Assembly: GCA_934271725.1 (NCBI GenBank)
Contig: CAKQSC010000021.1
Location: 1 to 16,303, forward strand
DNA: 16,303 nt
Direction: 5' to 3'
Source of the DNA: an uncultured Clostridia bacterium
Lineage (GTDB): Bacteria > Bacillota > Clostridia > Christensenellales > Borkfalkiaceae
A program made the position numbers and the translations under genes. Under the pieces are notes generated by a model that saw only the letters and a list, made by a program, of their open reading frames with translations, ran no database searches and was not told the DNA's origin. Positions within the stretch are counted from its first letter, which is position 1. Every line of letters starts with the position of its first letter. Shown in pieces: positions 7,006 through 12,402 of this stretch.

Positions 7006-7250
7006 GACTTTATAAAAATTGAATAATCATCGGAGAACTGACTGCCGTAGCAGTCGGGCGAGAGCCCATAGTTGATAAGATGTCGAGTGCGCTCGAAGCA
7101 GAGGCTATCCGGTGGGCTATGTTCGCTACGGAAGTCTGTTCTACCGTAGTCGCGGTAATATTCTTCGTTGCGGAACGGAAAAAGTATCGTTATATCTGAT
7201 TTTTTCCGCAAGCAAACGCCCCGTCCGAAAAATCTCGGACGGGGCGTTTT
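7006..7250 (+). ncRNA. Candidate structured non-coding RNA, about 245 nt, family not identified
   Basis: This region has its own perfect promoter (6971-6999) and a strong terminator (7214-7250), and no plausible plus-strand gene lies between. It is full of pairings: hairpin GACTGC/GCAGTC (7040-7045 with 7050-7055, loop CGTA); hairpin GGGC/GCCC (7056-7059 with 7064-7067, loop GAGA); hairpin TCGAG/CTCGA (7083-7087 with 7092-7096); 5' end GACTT (7006-7010, up to 8 bp if transcription begins at 7003) with AAGTC (7132-7136); and TTGCGGAA (7168-7175) with TTCCGCAA (7204-7211). The segment GCTACGG (7125-7131) can pair with CCGTAGC (7045-7051), which would break the first hairpin, or as CTACGG with CCGTAG (7144-7149), so alternative folds or a pseudoknot are possible. 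Signature sequences of SRP RNA, RNase P RNA, tmRNA and T-boxes are absent. 6S and raiA are families worth testing, but I do not recognise either. Confidence 0.75.
7214..7250 (+). terminator. Strong terminator of the RNA gene, probably bidirectional
   Basis: 15-bp perfect stem (7214-7228 with 7235-7249), GC-rich core CGCCCCGTCCGA, 6-nt loop, followed on the plus strand by a T tract (7247-7251). On the minus strand it begins 11 nt after the stop codon of the convergent gene 7261-7896 and is followed by TTTG, so it may serve both. Confidence 0.9.
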
Positions 7251-7260
7251 TAACGGCGCG

Positions 7261-7896
7261 TTATTGCGGATAAAGGGGTAAATCGAAAATACCGCTACAC
7301 ACTTCCTGCGTGTATTGCTGACATTGCGGTATTACGCAATAACCGTATGTAGGTATAAGCAGTTCCACTTCTATAACGACTTTGAGAATAACCGTTACGC
7401 ACGCGTTTATGGTGAACTGATTGTTGCCCGTATACGTTCCTTCCGGCGACACGAGCGAGACGACCGCTTCTATTCCGTACGGCATAACGGATGGCGCGGG
7501 CAGACACATAACCACGTCGAAGGGTATGGTAACTATACCCGTACCCGCTCCCGCTACTCCGTTTGCGTCCGTATACGCGACCTGCGTGTCTACTATAACG
7601 TCGCAACGCACTCTCGCCTGATTAGGTTTATCGCTCTGTATGGGATCGATTATAAGATTGCTTATCGTACCCCTTCTTACGGAACTTCTTGCCGAAACGA
7701 AAGTCAACGGATACGTGGGGTTGGCAGGCGTAAGATTATTTAACGTTACGACTATTCCCGTTTGCTGACCTTGATTCATACATGCGTCGAATACCTTTTT
7801 CAAGTCCACGCAGACCTTTTCGCACAAACCGTTTAACGGATTGCCGTTTATCGGTCCGGGGCTTTTATCGGATTGACAATTACAATAAAACGACAT
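7261..7896 (-). CDS. Cys-containing conserved protein, possible spore-coat or surface component
   Basis: 211 aa with no signal peptide or membrane helix. The N-terminus carries closely spaced cysteines (CNC, residues 5-7) and then LCEKVCVDLKKVFDACMNQ (24-42), a motif I associate with uncharacterised proteins of spore-forming Clostridia. The middle and C-terminus are predicted beta-rich, with alternating hydrophobics (VTVILKVVIEVELLIP near 173-188) and further cysteines towards the end (CVIPQC, VCSG). Function is not known; coat or exosporium membership is inferred from the Cys pattern and from a sigma-K-like promoter candidate upstream (7963-7992). Ribosome site GGGAGGAAG precedes the ATG at 7894-7896. 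It is convergent with the structured RNA gene and shares its terminator. Confidence 0.7.
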   Translation of the reverse strand: MSFYCNCQSDKSPGPINGNPLNGLCEKVCVDLKKVFDACMNQGQQTGIVVTLNNLTPANPTYPLTFVSARSSVRRGTISNLIIDPIQSDKPNQARVRCDVIVDTQVAYTDANGVAGAGTGIVTIPFDVVMCLPAPSVMPYGIEAVVSLVSPEGTYTGNNQFTINACVTVILKVVIEVELLIPTYGYCVIPQCQQYTQEVCSGIFDLPLYPQ

Positions 7897-7962
7897 ATTT
7901 CTTCCTCCCGATTATTATAAATATGCTCCGCCCGCCCCGATAATTACGGCGTGCGGTCAATT

Positions 7963-7992
7963 TATTATATGCCGATAAACCGCCGTTAGTGC
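7963..7992 (-). promoter_or_regulatory. Candidate sigma-K/E-type sporulation promoter
   Basis: Minus strand: GCAC (7989-7992), 17-nt spacer, then CATATAATA (7963-7971), which fits the mother-cell pattern AC-N16/17-CATAnnnTA. A sigma-A reading of the same bases (TTGGCA with TATAAT) would need a 20-nt spacer and is less likely. The expected leader is about 60 nt. Confidence 0.4.
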
Positions 7993-8010
7993 CAACGCTT
8001 AAAAAATTAA

Positions 8011-8034
8011 AACCGCAAACTTTCGTCTGCGGTT
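8011..8034 (-). terminator. Terminator of the four-helix membrane protein gene
   Basis: AACCGCA (8011-8017) pairs with TGCGGTT (8028-8034). On the minus strand the stem is followed by TTAATTTTTT. It lies 19 nt past the stop codon of the gene at 8054-8827. Confidence 0.75.
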
Positions 8035-8053
8035 ACTTAAAAACTTTTTAAAA

Positions 8054-8827
8054 TTATTCCGTTTTGCTCTTTACGTAATATTCGAGATACTTGTCTTCGT
8101 AAACCTTGTTCGCGCCCGTAAGATCGGTATTGCCGTCAGCATATACCGTTTCCACGCTTTGAGTCGTTCTGTCGGTATTCTGAAAATATACGTTCGTTTT
8201 AACGTTTATTCCGTCTTTCGGCTTGACGATGAAAATAATGTTTCTCTGCATTGCGATTGCTTTTGCAATTGCTTCCGCTCTCGCTTCTTCGGCAAGTCTT
8301 TGCGCTTCCGCCACCCTTTCCTTTTCTTTCAACTCTTCGAGTTGCGCGATATTCTTTATCTTAATGCCGTAGAACGCGAAATAATACGCTTCCGTAATTA
8401 CTATAAGAAGCGCCGTTCCTATCGCGTATATAAGATATTCCGTTTCGCATTTCACACCGAAATAAATCGCACCGCCCGCCGAAGCGAAAAGAAGCAACGC
8501 TATGATAATATTGTAAACGAGCATACCTATGCAGTGCTTTCTCAACCGTTCTTCCGTTGCGTGTTCCATCAGAAACATATCCGAAATCGCGTTTATCCAA
8601 CACGCCGGAACGCCGAAGAATATCGCAAGGAAAATACACGCGCCGACCATAAAGTATTCGTTGTTAAGCAATTCTTTAAGGTGTTCCGCTATATATTCGA
8701 GATCGGACAAAATTACCAAATCCGTTCTTCCGACCGCCGTATTATAAAAAATCAACAACACGACGAAAGACACGGGTATAAGCAGACTGAAAAGCAAATT
8801 AAGCAAATTATTCACTTTACGTTTCAT
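8054..8827 (-). CDS. Unrecognised four-helix membrane protein with coiled coil
   Basis: 257 aa. Four hydrophobic helices are predicted at about 7-29, 58-82, 100-124 and 131-155. A charged, Ala/Glu/Lys/Arg-rich coiled coil follows (about 160-195, with EELKEKERVAEAQRLAEEAR), and then a soluble C-terminal domain of about 60 residues with beta-like character. An even number of helices puts both ends on the same side, probably the cytoplasm. I do not recognise a family. The gene stands alone: its own promoter (8928-8956), a leader of about 90 nt, a GGAGG ribosome site and a terminator (8011-8034). The architecture would suit a membrane anchor or scaffold, but that is speculation. Confidence 0.75.
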   Translation of the reverse strand: MKRKVNNLLNLLFSLLIPVSFVVLLIFYNTAVGRTDLVILSDLEYIAEHLKELLNNEYFMVGACIFLAIFFGVPACWINAISDMFLMEHATEERLRKHCIGMLVYNIIIALLLFASAGGAIYFGVKCETEYLIYAIGTALLIVITEAYYFAFYGIKIKNIAQLEELKEKERVAEAQRLAEEARAEAIAKAIAMQRNIIFIVKPKDGINVKTNVYFQNTDRTTQSVETVYADGNTDLTGANKVYEDKYLEYYVKSKTE

Positions 8828-8908
8828 ATTTTTCCTCCAAGACCGTTCCTTACCATATAAACCGAAGAAAAATCAACACCGTACAGCCCCAACGCAATTT
8901 TCCGCGGT

Positions 8909-8956
8909 TATCATACTAATATACAGTATCATACACCATTTTTATGACTATTTCAA
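8909..8956 (-). promoter_or_regulatory. Promoter with an 18-bp-spaced direct repeat
   Basis: Minus strand: TTGAAA (8951-8956), 17-nt spacer, TATGAT (8928-8933). GTATGATA occurs twice on this strand, at 8927-8934 (covering the -10 box) and at 8909-8916, with starts 18 bp apart. The second copy lies just after the expected transcription start (about 8921), where a regulator binding both copies could block initiation. Confidence 0.6.
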
Positions 8957-8984
8957 GTCAATCGGAGGTTTTTTCGCGATTTTT

Positions 8985-9503
8985 TTAATAAAATCGATAC
9001 CGTTCCCCCTCAAAAACGCCCTCGTGATTAAGCAATGCGACTTTTTTATCGATACCGCCGGCGTAGCCCGTGATTTTCCCGTTCGCGCCCAGAACTCTGT
9101 GGCAGGGAATTATAATCGAAAAGGGGTTATGCCCCACCGCGCCACCGACCGCCCTTGCCGATACCCTCTTTCCACTTTCCTTTTCGATATTTTTCGCTAT
9201 CTCGCCGTAAGTCGCGGTTTTTCCGAAAGGTATTTTTTTAAGGGCGTTAAGAACCGTTTTACGAAATGCCGAAACGTTTTTCGCTTCAAGAGGCAACGAA
9301 TATTCCCGCTCTTTCCCCGAAAAGTAGTCGTCAAGCCATTTTTTCGTGTAAAGAGAAACGGGCGTTTCTTTTTTAACGGTTTCGCCCGAAACGCCCGCCA
9401 TAAAATATTTTTGCCCGTAAAACCACACGCCCGAGAGTTTTTCACCGTCGTCGGCGATAATCATTCTGCCTACGGGCGAATTATATTCGTTTACGTAAAT
9501 CAT
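8985..9503 (-). CDS. ogt: Methylated-DNA--protein-cysteine S-methyltransferase
   Basis: 172 aa, the normal size for an Ogt-type protein. It removes methyl or other alkyl groups from O6-alkylguanine in DNA by moving them irreversibly to its own cysteine. The active-site motif IIPCHRVLG places this at Cys134. The DNA-binding helix-turn-helix is visible in FGKTATYGEIA (93-103) and ARAVGGAVGHNP (116-127), where Arg117 corresponds to the arginine finger that stabilises the extrahelical base. The short N-terminal domain lacks the zinc-binding cysteines of Ada. The start ATG (9501-9503) follows AAGAGG. It is monocistronic; a plausible promoter lies at 9603-9631. Confidence 0.93.
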   Translation of the reverse strand: MIYVNEYNSPVGRMIIADDGEKLSGVWFYGQKYFMAGVSGETVKKETPVSLYTKKWLDDYFSGKEREYSLPLEAKNVSAFRKTVLNALKKIPFGKTATYGEIAKNIEKESGKRVSARAVGGAVGHNPFSIIIPCHRVLGANGKITGYAGGIDKKVALLNHEGVFEGERYRFY

Positions 9504-9602
9504 TTAAACCTCTTATGCGAAAACCGCCGACAGTCCGGCAGAAACAACCCACATACGTTTCAACACTCCCGCACGCGTCAAGAATAATACGCTTATATAA
9601 TT

Positions 9603-9631
9603 ATAATATCACTCGTCAAATCATATTACAA
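9603..9631 (-). promoter_or_regulatory. Probable ogt promoter
   Basis: Minus strand: TTGTAA (9626-9631), 17-nt spacer, TATTAT (9603-9608). The leader would be about 93 nt. The match is moderate; A/T-richness of the region makes chance matches easier. Confidence 0.5.
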
Positions 9632-9820
9632 GCGTTTTAGCCCCCGCGCCCGCGACATATAAAAATATTTACGGATAAAACAAAAACATTTTCTTATATT
9701 TAAAAAAATTCCTCTCGCCGACGCAAAAGGAATCGATAACAATCGACAATTCTTTTCCCTTCCGCACAGGCAGTTAAAAGCACTTGCGGTCTTTGGCGTA
9801 AAACGTTTAAAACAGAATCG

Positions 9821-9849
9821 GTTATACGCACGCCGAATTGAATTGTCAA
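9821..9849 (-). promoter_or_regulatory. Orphan near-consensus promoter
   Basis: Minus strand: TTGACA (9844-9849), 17-nt spacer, TATAAC (9821-9826); 11 of 12 consensus bases. It begins 11 nt beyond the stop codon of the ORF at 9860-10357 and has no gene start within 300 nt downstream except ogt. Confidence 0.65.
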
Positions 9850-9859
9850 CAAGTTTAGT

Positions 9860-10357
9860 TTATTTTGTTAAATTCGGATCATATTCTCCAAGCCCCGGAC
9901 GTTCGTGCGTTTTGTTGTCGTAAAACTCGTCATAACTTTTATCCTTTAATACGGTGTTCCAATATAAATCGAGTTTATAAGTTTTTGCACTTGTAATTTC
10001 ACTGAACGACGTCCCGTCATACACGAGAAACACACCGTTTCTTTCGGGTTGAAAATCATAGGTTTCCGATAAATACGTTGCATACGTCAGGGTACAGTCC
10101 GTATAATAGTCTCCGGTCAACACAAGCATATTCATTGCTTTTTCTTCATAGTTTGACGAAACGTAAAAACATTCGTGCGCAATCTCTTTCATTTTGGGAT
10201 AGTAAGTTCCTCTGACAGTATTAAATAGTCTCCGATATGCTTTATATCCAACAATGCGTTTTAAATGTATCGTTTCTTGTTTTTGCGCCGAGATTTCATT
10301 GTTCATAAAGTTTGCATAAATCAATTTTTGCTCATGCGCGTTTTTATAGTCTGCCAT
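9860..10357 (-). CDS. Unrecognised small protein downstream of the tRNA cluster
   Basis: 165 aa if started at the ATG at 10355-10357 (MADYKNAHEQ...). The frame stays open further upstream, through the tRNA terminator and into the tRNA-Pro and tRNA-Leu genes, but that part is not protein: it gives the familiar nonsense peptide of translated tRNA genes. The ribosome site is poor (AAGCAAG), so the start is uncertain. The sequence is rich in Tyr, Asn, Asp and Lys, soluble, with no signal peptide in this form; it ends with a polar stretch (ERPGLGEYDPNLTK). Base use is more A/T-rich than in the neighbours, which suits acquired DNA or a gene remnant. A possible promoter is TTGCTT (10409-10414), 18-nt spacer, TATTAT (10385-10390). 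No family recognised. Confidence 0.5.
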   Translation of the reverse strand: MADYKNAHEQKLIYANFMNNEISAQKQETIHLKRIVGYKAYRRLFNTVRGTYYPKMKEIAHECFYVSSNYEEKAMNMLVLTGDYYTDCTLTYATYLSETYDFQPERNGVFLVYDGTSFSEITSAKTYKLDLYWNTVLKDKSYDEFYDNKTHERPGLGEYDPNLTK

Positions 10358-10412
10358 TTCTTGCTTTGAAAGGTCGTAGCAAAAATAATACAAACAATGC
10401 CAAAACGGAAGC

Positions 10413-10450
10413 AAAAAGAAACGACGCTCTTTTGAGTGCCGTTTCTTTTT
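10413..10450 (-). terminator. Terminator of the tRNA operon
   Basis: AAAAAGAAACG (10413-10423) pairs with CGTTTCTTTTT (10440-10450), and the inner bases pair further (GCTC/GAGT). On the minus strand the stem ends in TTTTTGCTTCC. It lies 5 nt beyond the CCA end of tRNA-Pro. Confidence 0.88.
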
Positions 10451-10455
10451 AGTTC

Positions 10456-10531
10456 TGGTCGGAGTAACGAGACTTGAACTCATGACCTCTTGCCCCCCAG
10501 ACAAGCGCGCTACCAACTGCGCTATACCCCG
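10456..10531 (-). tRNA. tRNA-Pro (GGG)
   Basis: 76 nt with encoded CCA (10456-10458). Acceptor CGGGGTA pairs with TACTCCG with one G-T pair. Anticodon stem CTTGT/GCAAG closes loop CTGGGGG, anticodon GGG, which reads CCC/CCU. It is last in the eight-tRNA operon. Confidence 0.95.
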
Positions 10532-10546
10532 ATTTATTTTATGACG

Positions 10547-10629
10547 TGGTGCGGATGACAGGACTTGAACCTGCACGGTCGCCCATAAGATCCTAAGTCT
10601 TACGTGTCTGCCAATTTCACCACATCCGC
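10547..10629 (-). tRNA. tRNA-Leu (TAG)
   Basis: 83 nt with encoded CCA (10547-10549). Acceptor GCGGATG pairs with CATCCGC. Anticodon stem TAAGA/TCTTA, loop CTTAGGA, anticodon TAG. The long variable arm (after 10590) identifies a class II tRNA, as expected for leucine. Confidence 0.95.
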
Positions 10630-10678
10630 GTTTTACCGATAACAGGGAACGCAGATACTTCTATGCGCTCCCCGTCGA

Positions 10679-10754
10679 TGGTGCTCCATCAGAGACTCGA
10701 ACTCTGGACACCCTGATTAAGAGTCAGGTGCTCTACCAACTGAGCTAATGGAAC
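10679..10754 (-). tRNA. tRNA-Lys (CTT)
   Basis: 76 nt with encoded CCA. Acceptor GTTCCAT pairs with ATGGAGC. Anticodon stem CCTGA/TCAGG, loop CTCTTAA, anticodon CTT. Its 5' end directly touches the CCA end of the next tRNA upstream (zero spacer). It probably arose from the adjacent Lys gene, or vice versa, since the D arms are identical. Confidence 0.95.
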
Positions 10755-10830
10755 TGGTGGCTCATCCGGGATTCGAACCCGGGACACCATGATTAAAAGT
10801 CATGTGCTCTACCAACTGAGCTAATGAACC
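10755..10830 (-). tRNA. tRNA-Lys (TTT)
   Basis: 76 nt with encoded CCA (10755-10757). Acceptor GGTTCAT pairs with ATGAGCC. Anticodon stem CATGA/TCATG, loop CTTTTAA, anticodon TTT. Its lysine codons (AAA/AAG) are ANN codons, so this tRNA is a candidate t6A/ct6A substrate of the TcdA encoded in this window. Confidence 0.95.
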
Positions 10831-10835
10831 GTATA

Positions 10836-10910
10836 TGGCAGGGGTAGCAAGATTTGAACTTACGAATGACGGAATCAAAATCCGTTGCCTTACCGCTTGG
10901 CGATACCCCT
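10836..10910 (-). tRNA. tRNA-Gln (TTG)
   Basis: 75 nt with encoded CCA. Acceptor AGGGGTA pairs with TACCCCT, discriminator G; the weak A-T first pair is common for glutamine tRNAs. Anticodon stem ACGGA/TCCGT, loop TTTTGAT, anticodon TTG. Confidence 0.95.
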
Positions 10911-10915
10911 AGGTT

Positions 10916-10993
10916 TGGGGCGAGTGATGGGATTCGAACTCACGACCTCTAGAGCCACAATCTAGCGCTCTAACCAACTGAGCTACACCCGCC
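10916..10993 (-). tRNA. tRNA-His (GTG)
   Basis: 78 nt counting the encoded extra G at -1 (complement of 10993), which faces C73; this G-1:C73 pair is the histidine identity element. Acceptor GCGGGTG pairs with CACTCGC. Anticodon stem CTAGA/TCTAG, loop TTGTGGC, anticodon GTG. CCA is encoded. The T stem (GTGAG/CCCAT) contains one A-C mismatch. Confidence 0.94.
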
Positions 10994-11001
10994 ATATTGT
11001 T

Positions 11002-11078
11002 TGGTGCGCCTGAAGGGATTCGAACCCCTGACACCCGCCTTAGAAGGGCGGTGCTCTATCCAGCTGAGCTACAGGTGC
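11002..11078 (-). tRNA. tRNA-Arg (TCT)
   Basis: 77 nt with encoded CCA. Acceptor GCACCTG pairs with CAGGCGC with one mismatched position in the middle (A-C). Anticodon stem CCGCC/GGCGG, loop CTTCTAA, anticodon TCT, which reads AGA/AGG. Confidence 0.94.
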
Positions 11079-11085
11079 GTCTTAT

Positions 11086-11159
11086 TGGAGCGGGTGATGG
11101 GAATCGGACCCACGCAACCAGCTTGGAAGGCTGGTGTTCTACCATTGAACTACACCCGC
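11086..11159 (-). tRNA. tRNA-Gly (TCC)
   Basis: 74 nt with encoded CCA. Acceptor GCGGGTG pairs with CACCCGC, discriminator T. Anticodon stem CCAGC/GCTGG, loop CTTCCAA, anticodon TCC. It is the first gene of the operon, about 47 nt after the expected transcription start. Confidence 0.95.
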
Positions 11160-11212
11160 ATTCGTTTGTTTTTCTTGCTTCGCCAAAAGGATTTCACCTT
11201 CGACGCTTTGAT

Positions 11213-11241
11213 ATTATAGCAAAATCAAAATATAATGTCAA
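11213..11241 (-). promoter_or_regulatory. Perfect sigma-A promoter of the tRNA operon
   Basis: Minus strand: TTGACA (11236-11241), 17-nt spacer ending in TGC, TATAAT (11213-11218). Exact consensus, as expected for a stable-RNA operon. Start expected near 11206. Confidence 0.92.
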
Positions 11242-11321
11242 CGATTTTTAAACTATTTATGCAAATTTTAATTCTTTTTGGAAACGCTTGTCGTCTGCAA
11301 GCCTTTCACACCCTCTTTTAT

Positions 11322-11792
11322 TCAGATTTTTACTATCGTCGTTACGGTTTTCTTTTCCGTCAGACAAATATACGCGTAAGAGTGTTCCGAGGAAAACCTT
11401 GACGTCGTGCCGGGATTTACGAAAGTTATGCCGTCCGCGACTTCTTCTTTCGCGTCGTGCGTATGCCCGTAAAGAACGACGTCCGCATTTTTTTCTTTCG
11501 CTTCGAGTTCCAACTTCAACAGACTTCTTTTAACCGAATACAAATCGCCGTGCGTGTAAAATATTCTGTGATTTTCAATCGTCAATAATCCTTCTTTTTT
11601 ACCGAACACGCACCCGTCGCAATTGCCGTCCACCGCGTAGAGTTTGCCTTTCAACAAATCGCGATACTTTAAAATATCCAATGCCCCGTCGCCGAGAAAA
11701 AACACGTAATCGCTTTCCGCCATTACCGTTTTAATTTTTTCAAGCGCGGAAACGTTCCCGTGCGTGTCGGATATAACGAGCAAAGTTTTCAT
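11322..11792 (-). CDS. YfcE/MJ0936-type phosphodiesterase
   Basis: 156 aa compact metallophosphoesterase. Metal ligands: D9 and H11 (SDTHGN), D35 (GDG), N57 (GNCD), H81 (THGD), H110 and H112 (GHTH); the closing NPGT motif is also present (near 126). The family hydrolyses phosphodiesters in vitro; the physiological substrate is usually unknown. Its ATG overlaps the rdgB stop by 4 nt (ATGA), so translation is coupled. The same gene pair occurs in Bacillus subtilis (ysnA-ysnB), which suggests a shared, conserved role in nucleotide clean-up. No strong terminator follows; only a weak imperfect hairpin lies at about 11280-11302. Confidence 0.9.
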   Translation of the reverse strand: MKTLLVISDTHGNVSALEKIKTVMAESDYVFFLGDGALDILKYRDLLKGKLYAVDGNCDGCVFGKKEGLLTIENHRIFYTHGDLYSVKRSLLKLELEAKEKNADVVLYGHTHDAKEEVADGITFVNPGTTSRFSSEHSYAYICLTEKKTVTTIVKI

Positions 11793-12358
11793 AAAATATT
11801 TCCTATCCGTTCGTTAAGATTTTCAAGCGCTCTCGCGCGGTGGCTTACGGAGTTTTTCTCCTCGTCCGTAGCCTCTCCGAAAGATTTTTTCAGGTCGTAA
11901 CTGTAAAATATCGGATCGTAACCGAAACCTTTGTCTCCGCGTTTTTCCGTTAAAATCTCTCCGAACGTTTCGCCGACGCCCTCGTAAACTTTATCTTTCG
12001 TATAAAGAACGACGGAAGAAACGAACTTTGCCCTTCTGTCCGTTACGCCTTTCATATTTTCTAAAAGTTTGTTCATATTAGCGACGGAACCCTTTCCCGA
12101 ATATCTTGCGCTGTAAACGCCCGGTTCGCCGTTAAGCGCGTCTACGCAAAGACCGCTGTCGTCGGCAAGCGTTGCTATTCCGTACAAATCGAAAATCGTT
12201 TTGGCTTTAATAATCGCGTTTTCTTTAAAAGTACTGCCGTTTTCTTCTATATCGCCCGTAAAACCGACGTCTTTAAGCGTCAGAATACGCGCGCCGTGAA
12301 TTATTTCTTTTATTTCTTTAATTTTGCCTTCGTTCGCGCTCGCCACAAGTATTTCCAT
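11789..12358 (-). CDS. rdgB: XTP/dITP diphosphatase (non-canonical purine NTP pyrophosphatase)
   Basis: 189 aa from the ATG at 12356-12358. RdgB/HAM1 proteins cleave dITP, XTP and dHAPTP to monophosphates, keeping deaminated purines out of DNA and RNA. Family motifs: ASANEGK (6-12), EENGSTFKENA (38-48), LADDSGLCVDAL (69-80), NGEPGVYSARY (81-91), GFGYDPIF and SHRARAL near the C-terminus. A longer frame from a TTG at 12395-12397 exists, but it runs through the promoter and adds residues absent from the family. The chosen ATG is the family start. There is no Shine-Dalgarno site at the right distance, and TATAAT ends 6 nt before the ATG, so a leaderless mRNA is likely. It is followed by yfcE with a 4-nt overlap. 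Confidence 0.93.
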   Translation of the reverse strand: MEILVASANEGKIKEIKEIIHGARILTLKDVGFTGDIEENGSTFKENAIIKAKTIFDLYGIATLADDSGLCVDALNGEPGVYSARYSGKGSVANMNKLLENMKGVTDRRAKFVSSVVLYTKDKVYEGVGETFGEILTEKRGDKGFGYDPIFYSYDLKKSFGEATDEEKNSVSHRARALENLNERIGNIL

Positions 12359-12364
12359 AATTTT

Positions 12365-12393
12365 ATTATACCACCCTTTTATTTTTTCCGCAA
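12365..12393 (-). promoter_or_regulatory. Extended -10 promoter of rdgB
   Basis: Minus strand: TTGCGG (12388-12393), 17-nt spacer, TATAAT (12365-12370) preceded by TGG, that is an extended -10 (TGnTATAAT) that can compensate for the poor -35. The ATG begins 7 nt after the last T, where transcription should start. Confidence 0.75.
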
Positions 12394-12402
12394 GCAAAGT
12401 CG

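Larger units (their letters stand above)
9504..9859. other. 356-base stretch without a protein gene; contains promoters
   Basis: No reading frame with a credible start was found on either strand. It holds two minus-strand promoter candidates, one for ogt (9603-9631) and an orphan one (9821-9849). Between them lie a T-rich stretch and a hairpin with stem TCGAT/ATCGA, loop TGTT, at about 9736-9749. The orphan promoter may make a short RNA of roughly 80-100 nt or give ogt a second, long leader. Confidence 0.5.

Noticed and set aside
6963..7211. 82-aa minus-strand frame across the RNA gene
   Set aside because: It has no ribosome site and runs antisense over a well-supported promoter and hairpins; the open frame is a by-product of the structured RNA.
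10358..10576. N-terminal extension of the gene at 9860 (peptide with GIAQLVARLSGGQEVMSSS)
   Set aside because: It is the sense translation of tRNA-Leu/tRNA-Pro and the tRNA terminator, not protein.
10997..11251. Plus-strand frames giving peptides such as GAPEGIRTPDTRLRR
   Set aside because: These are translations of the antisense of tRNA-Arg and tRNA-Gly, a well-known source of false protein entries; the tRNAs explain the sequence fully.
12359..12397. Longer rdgB form starting at a TTG
   Set aside because: The extra codons are the -35/-10 promoter itself; family members start at MEILVASANEGK.
7199..12398. The 18-bp repeat as attachment sites of an integrated element
   Set aside because: The copies enclose ogt, a tRNA operon and rdgB, all ordinary chromosomal genes, and no integrase is present.
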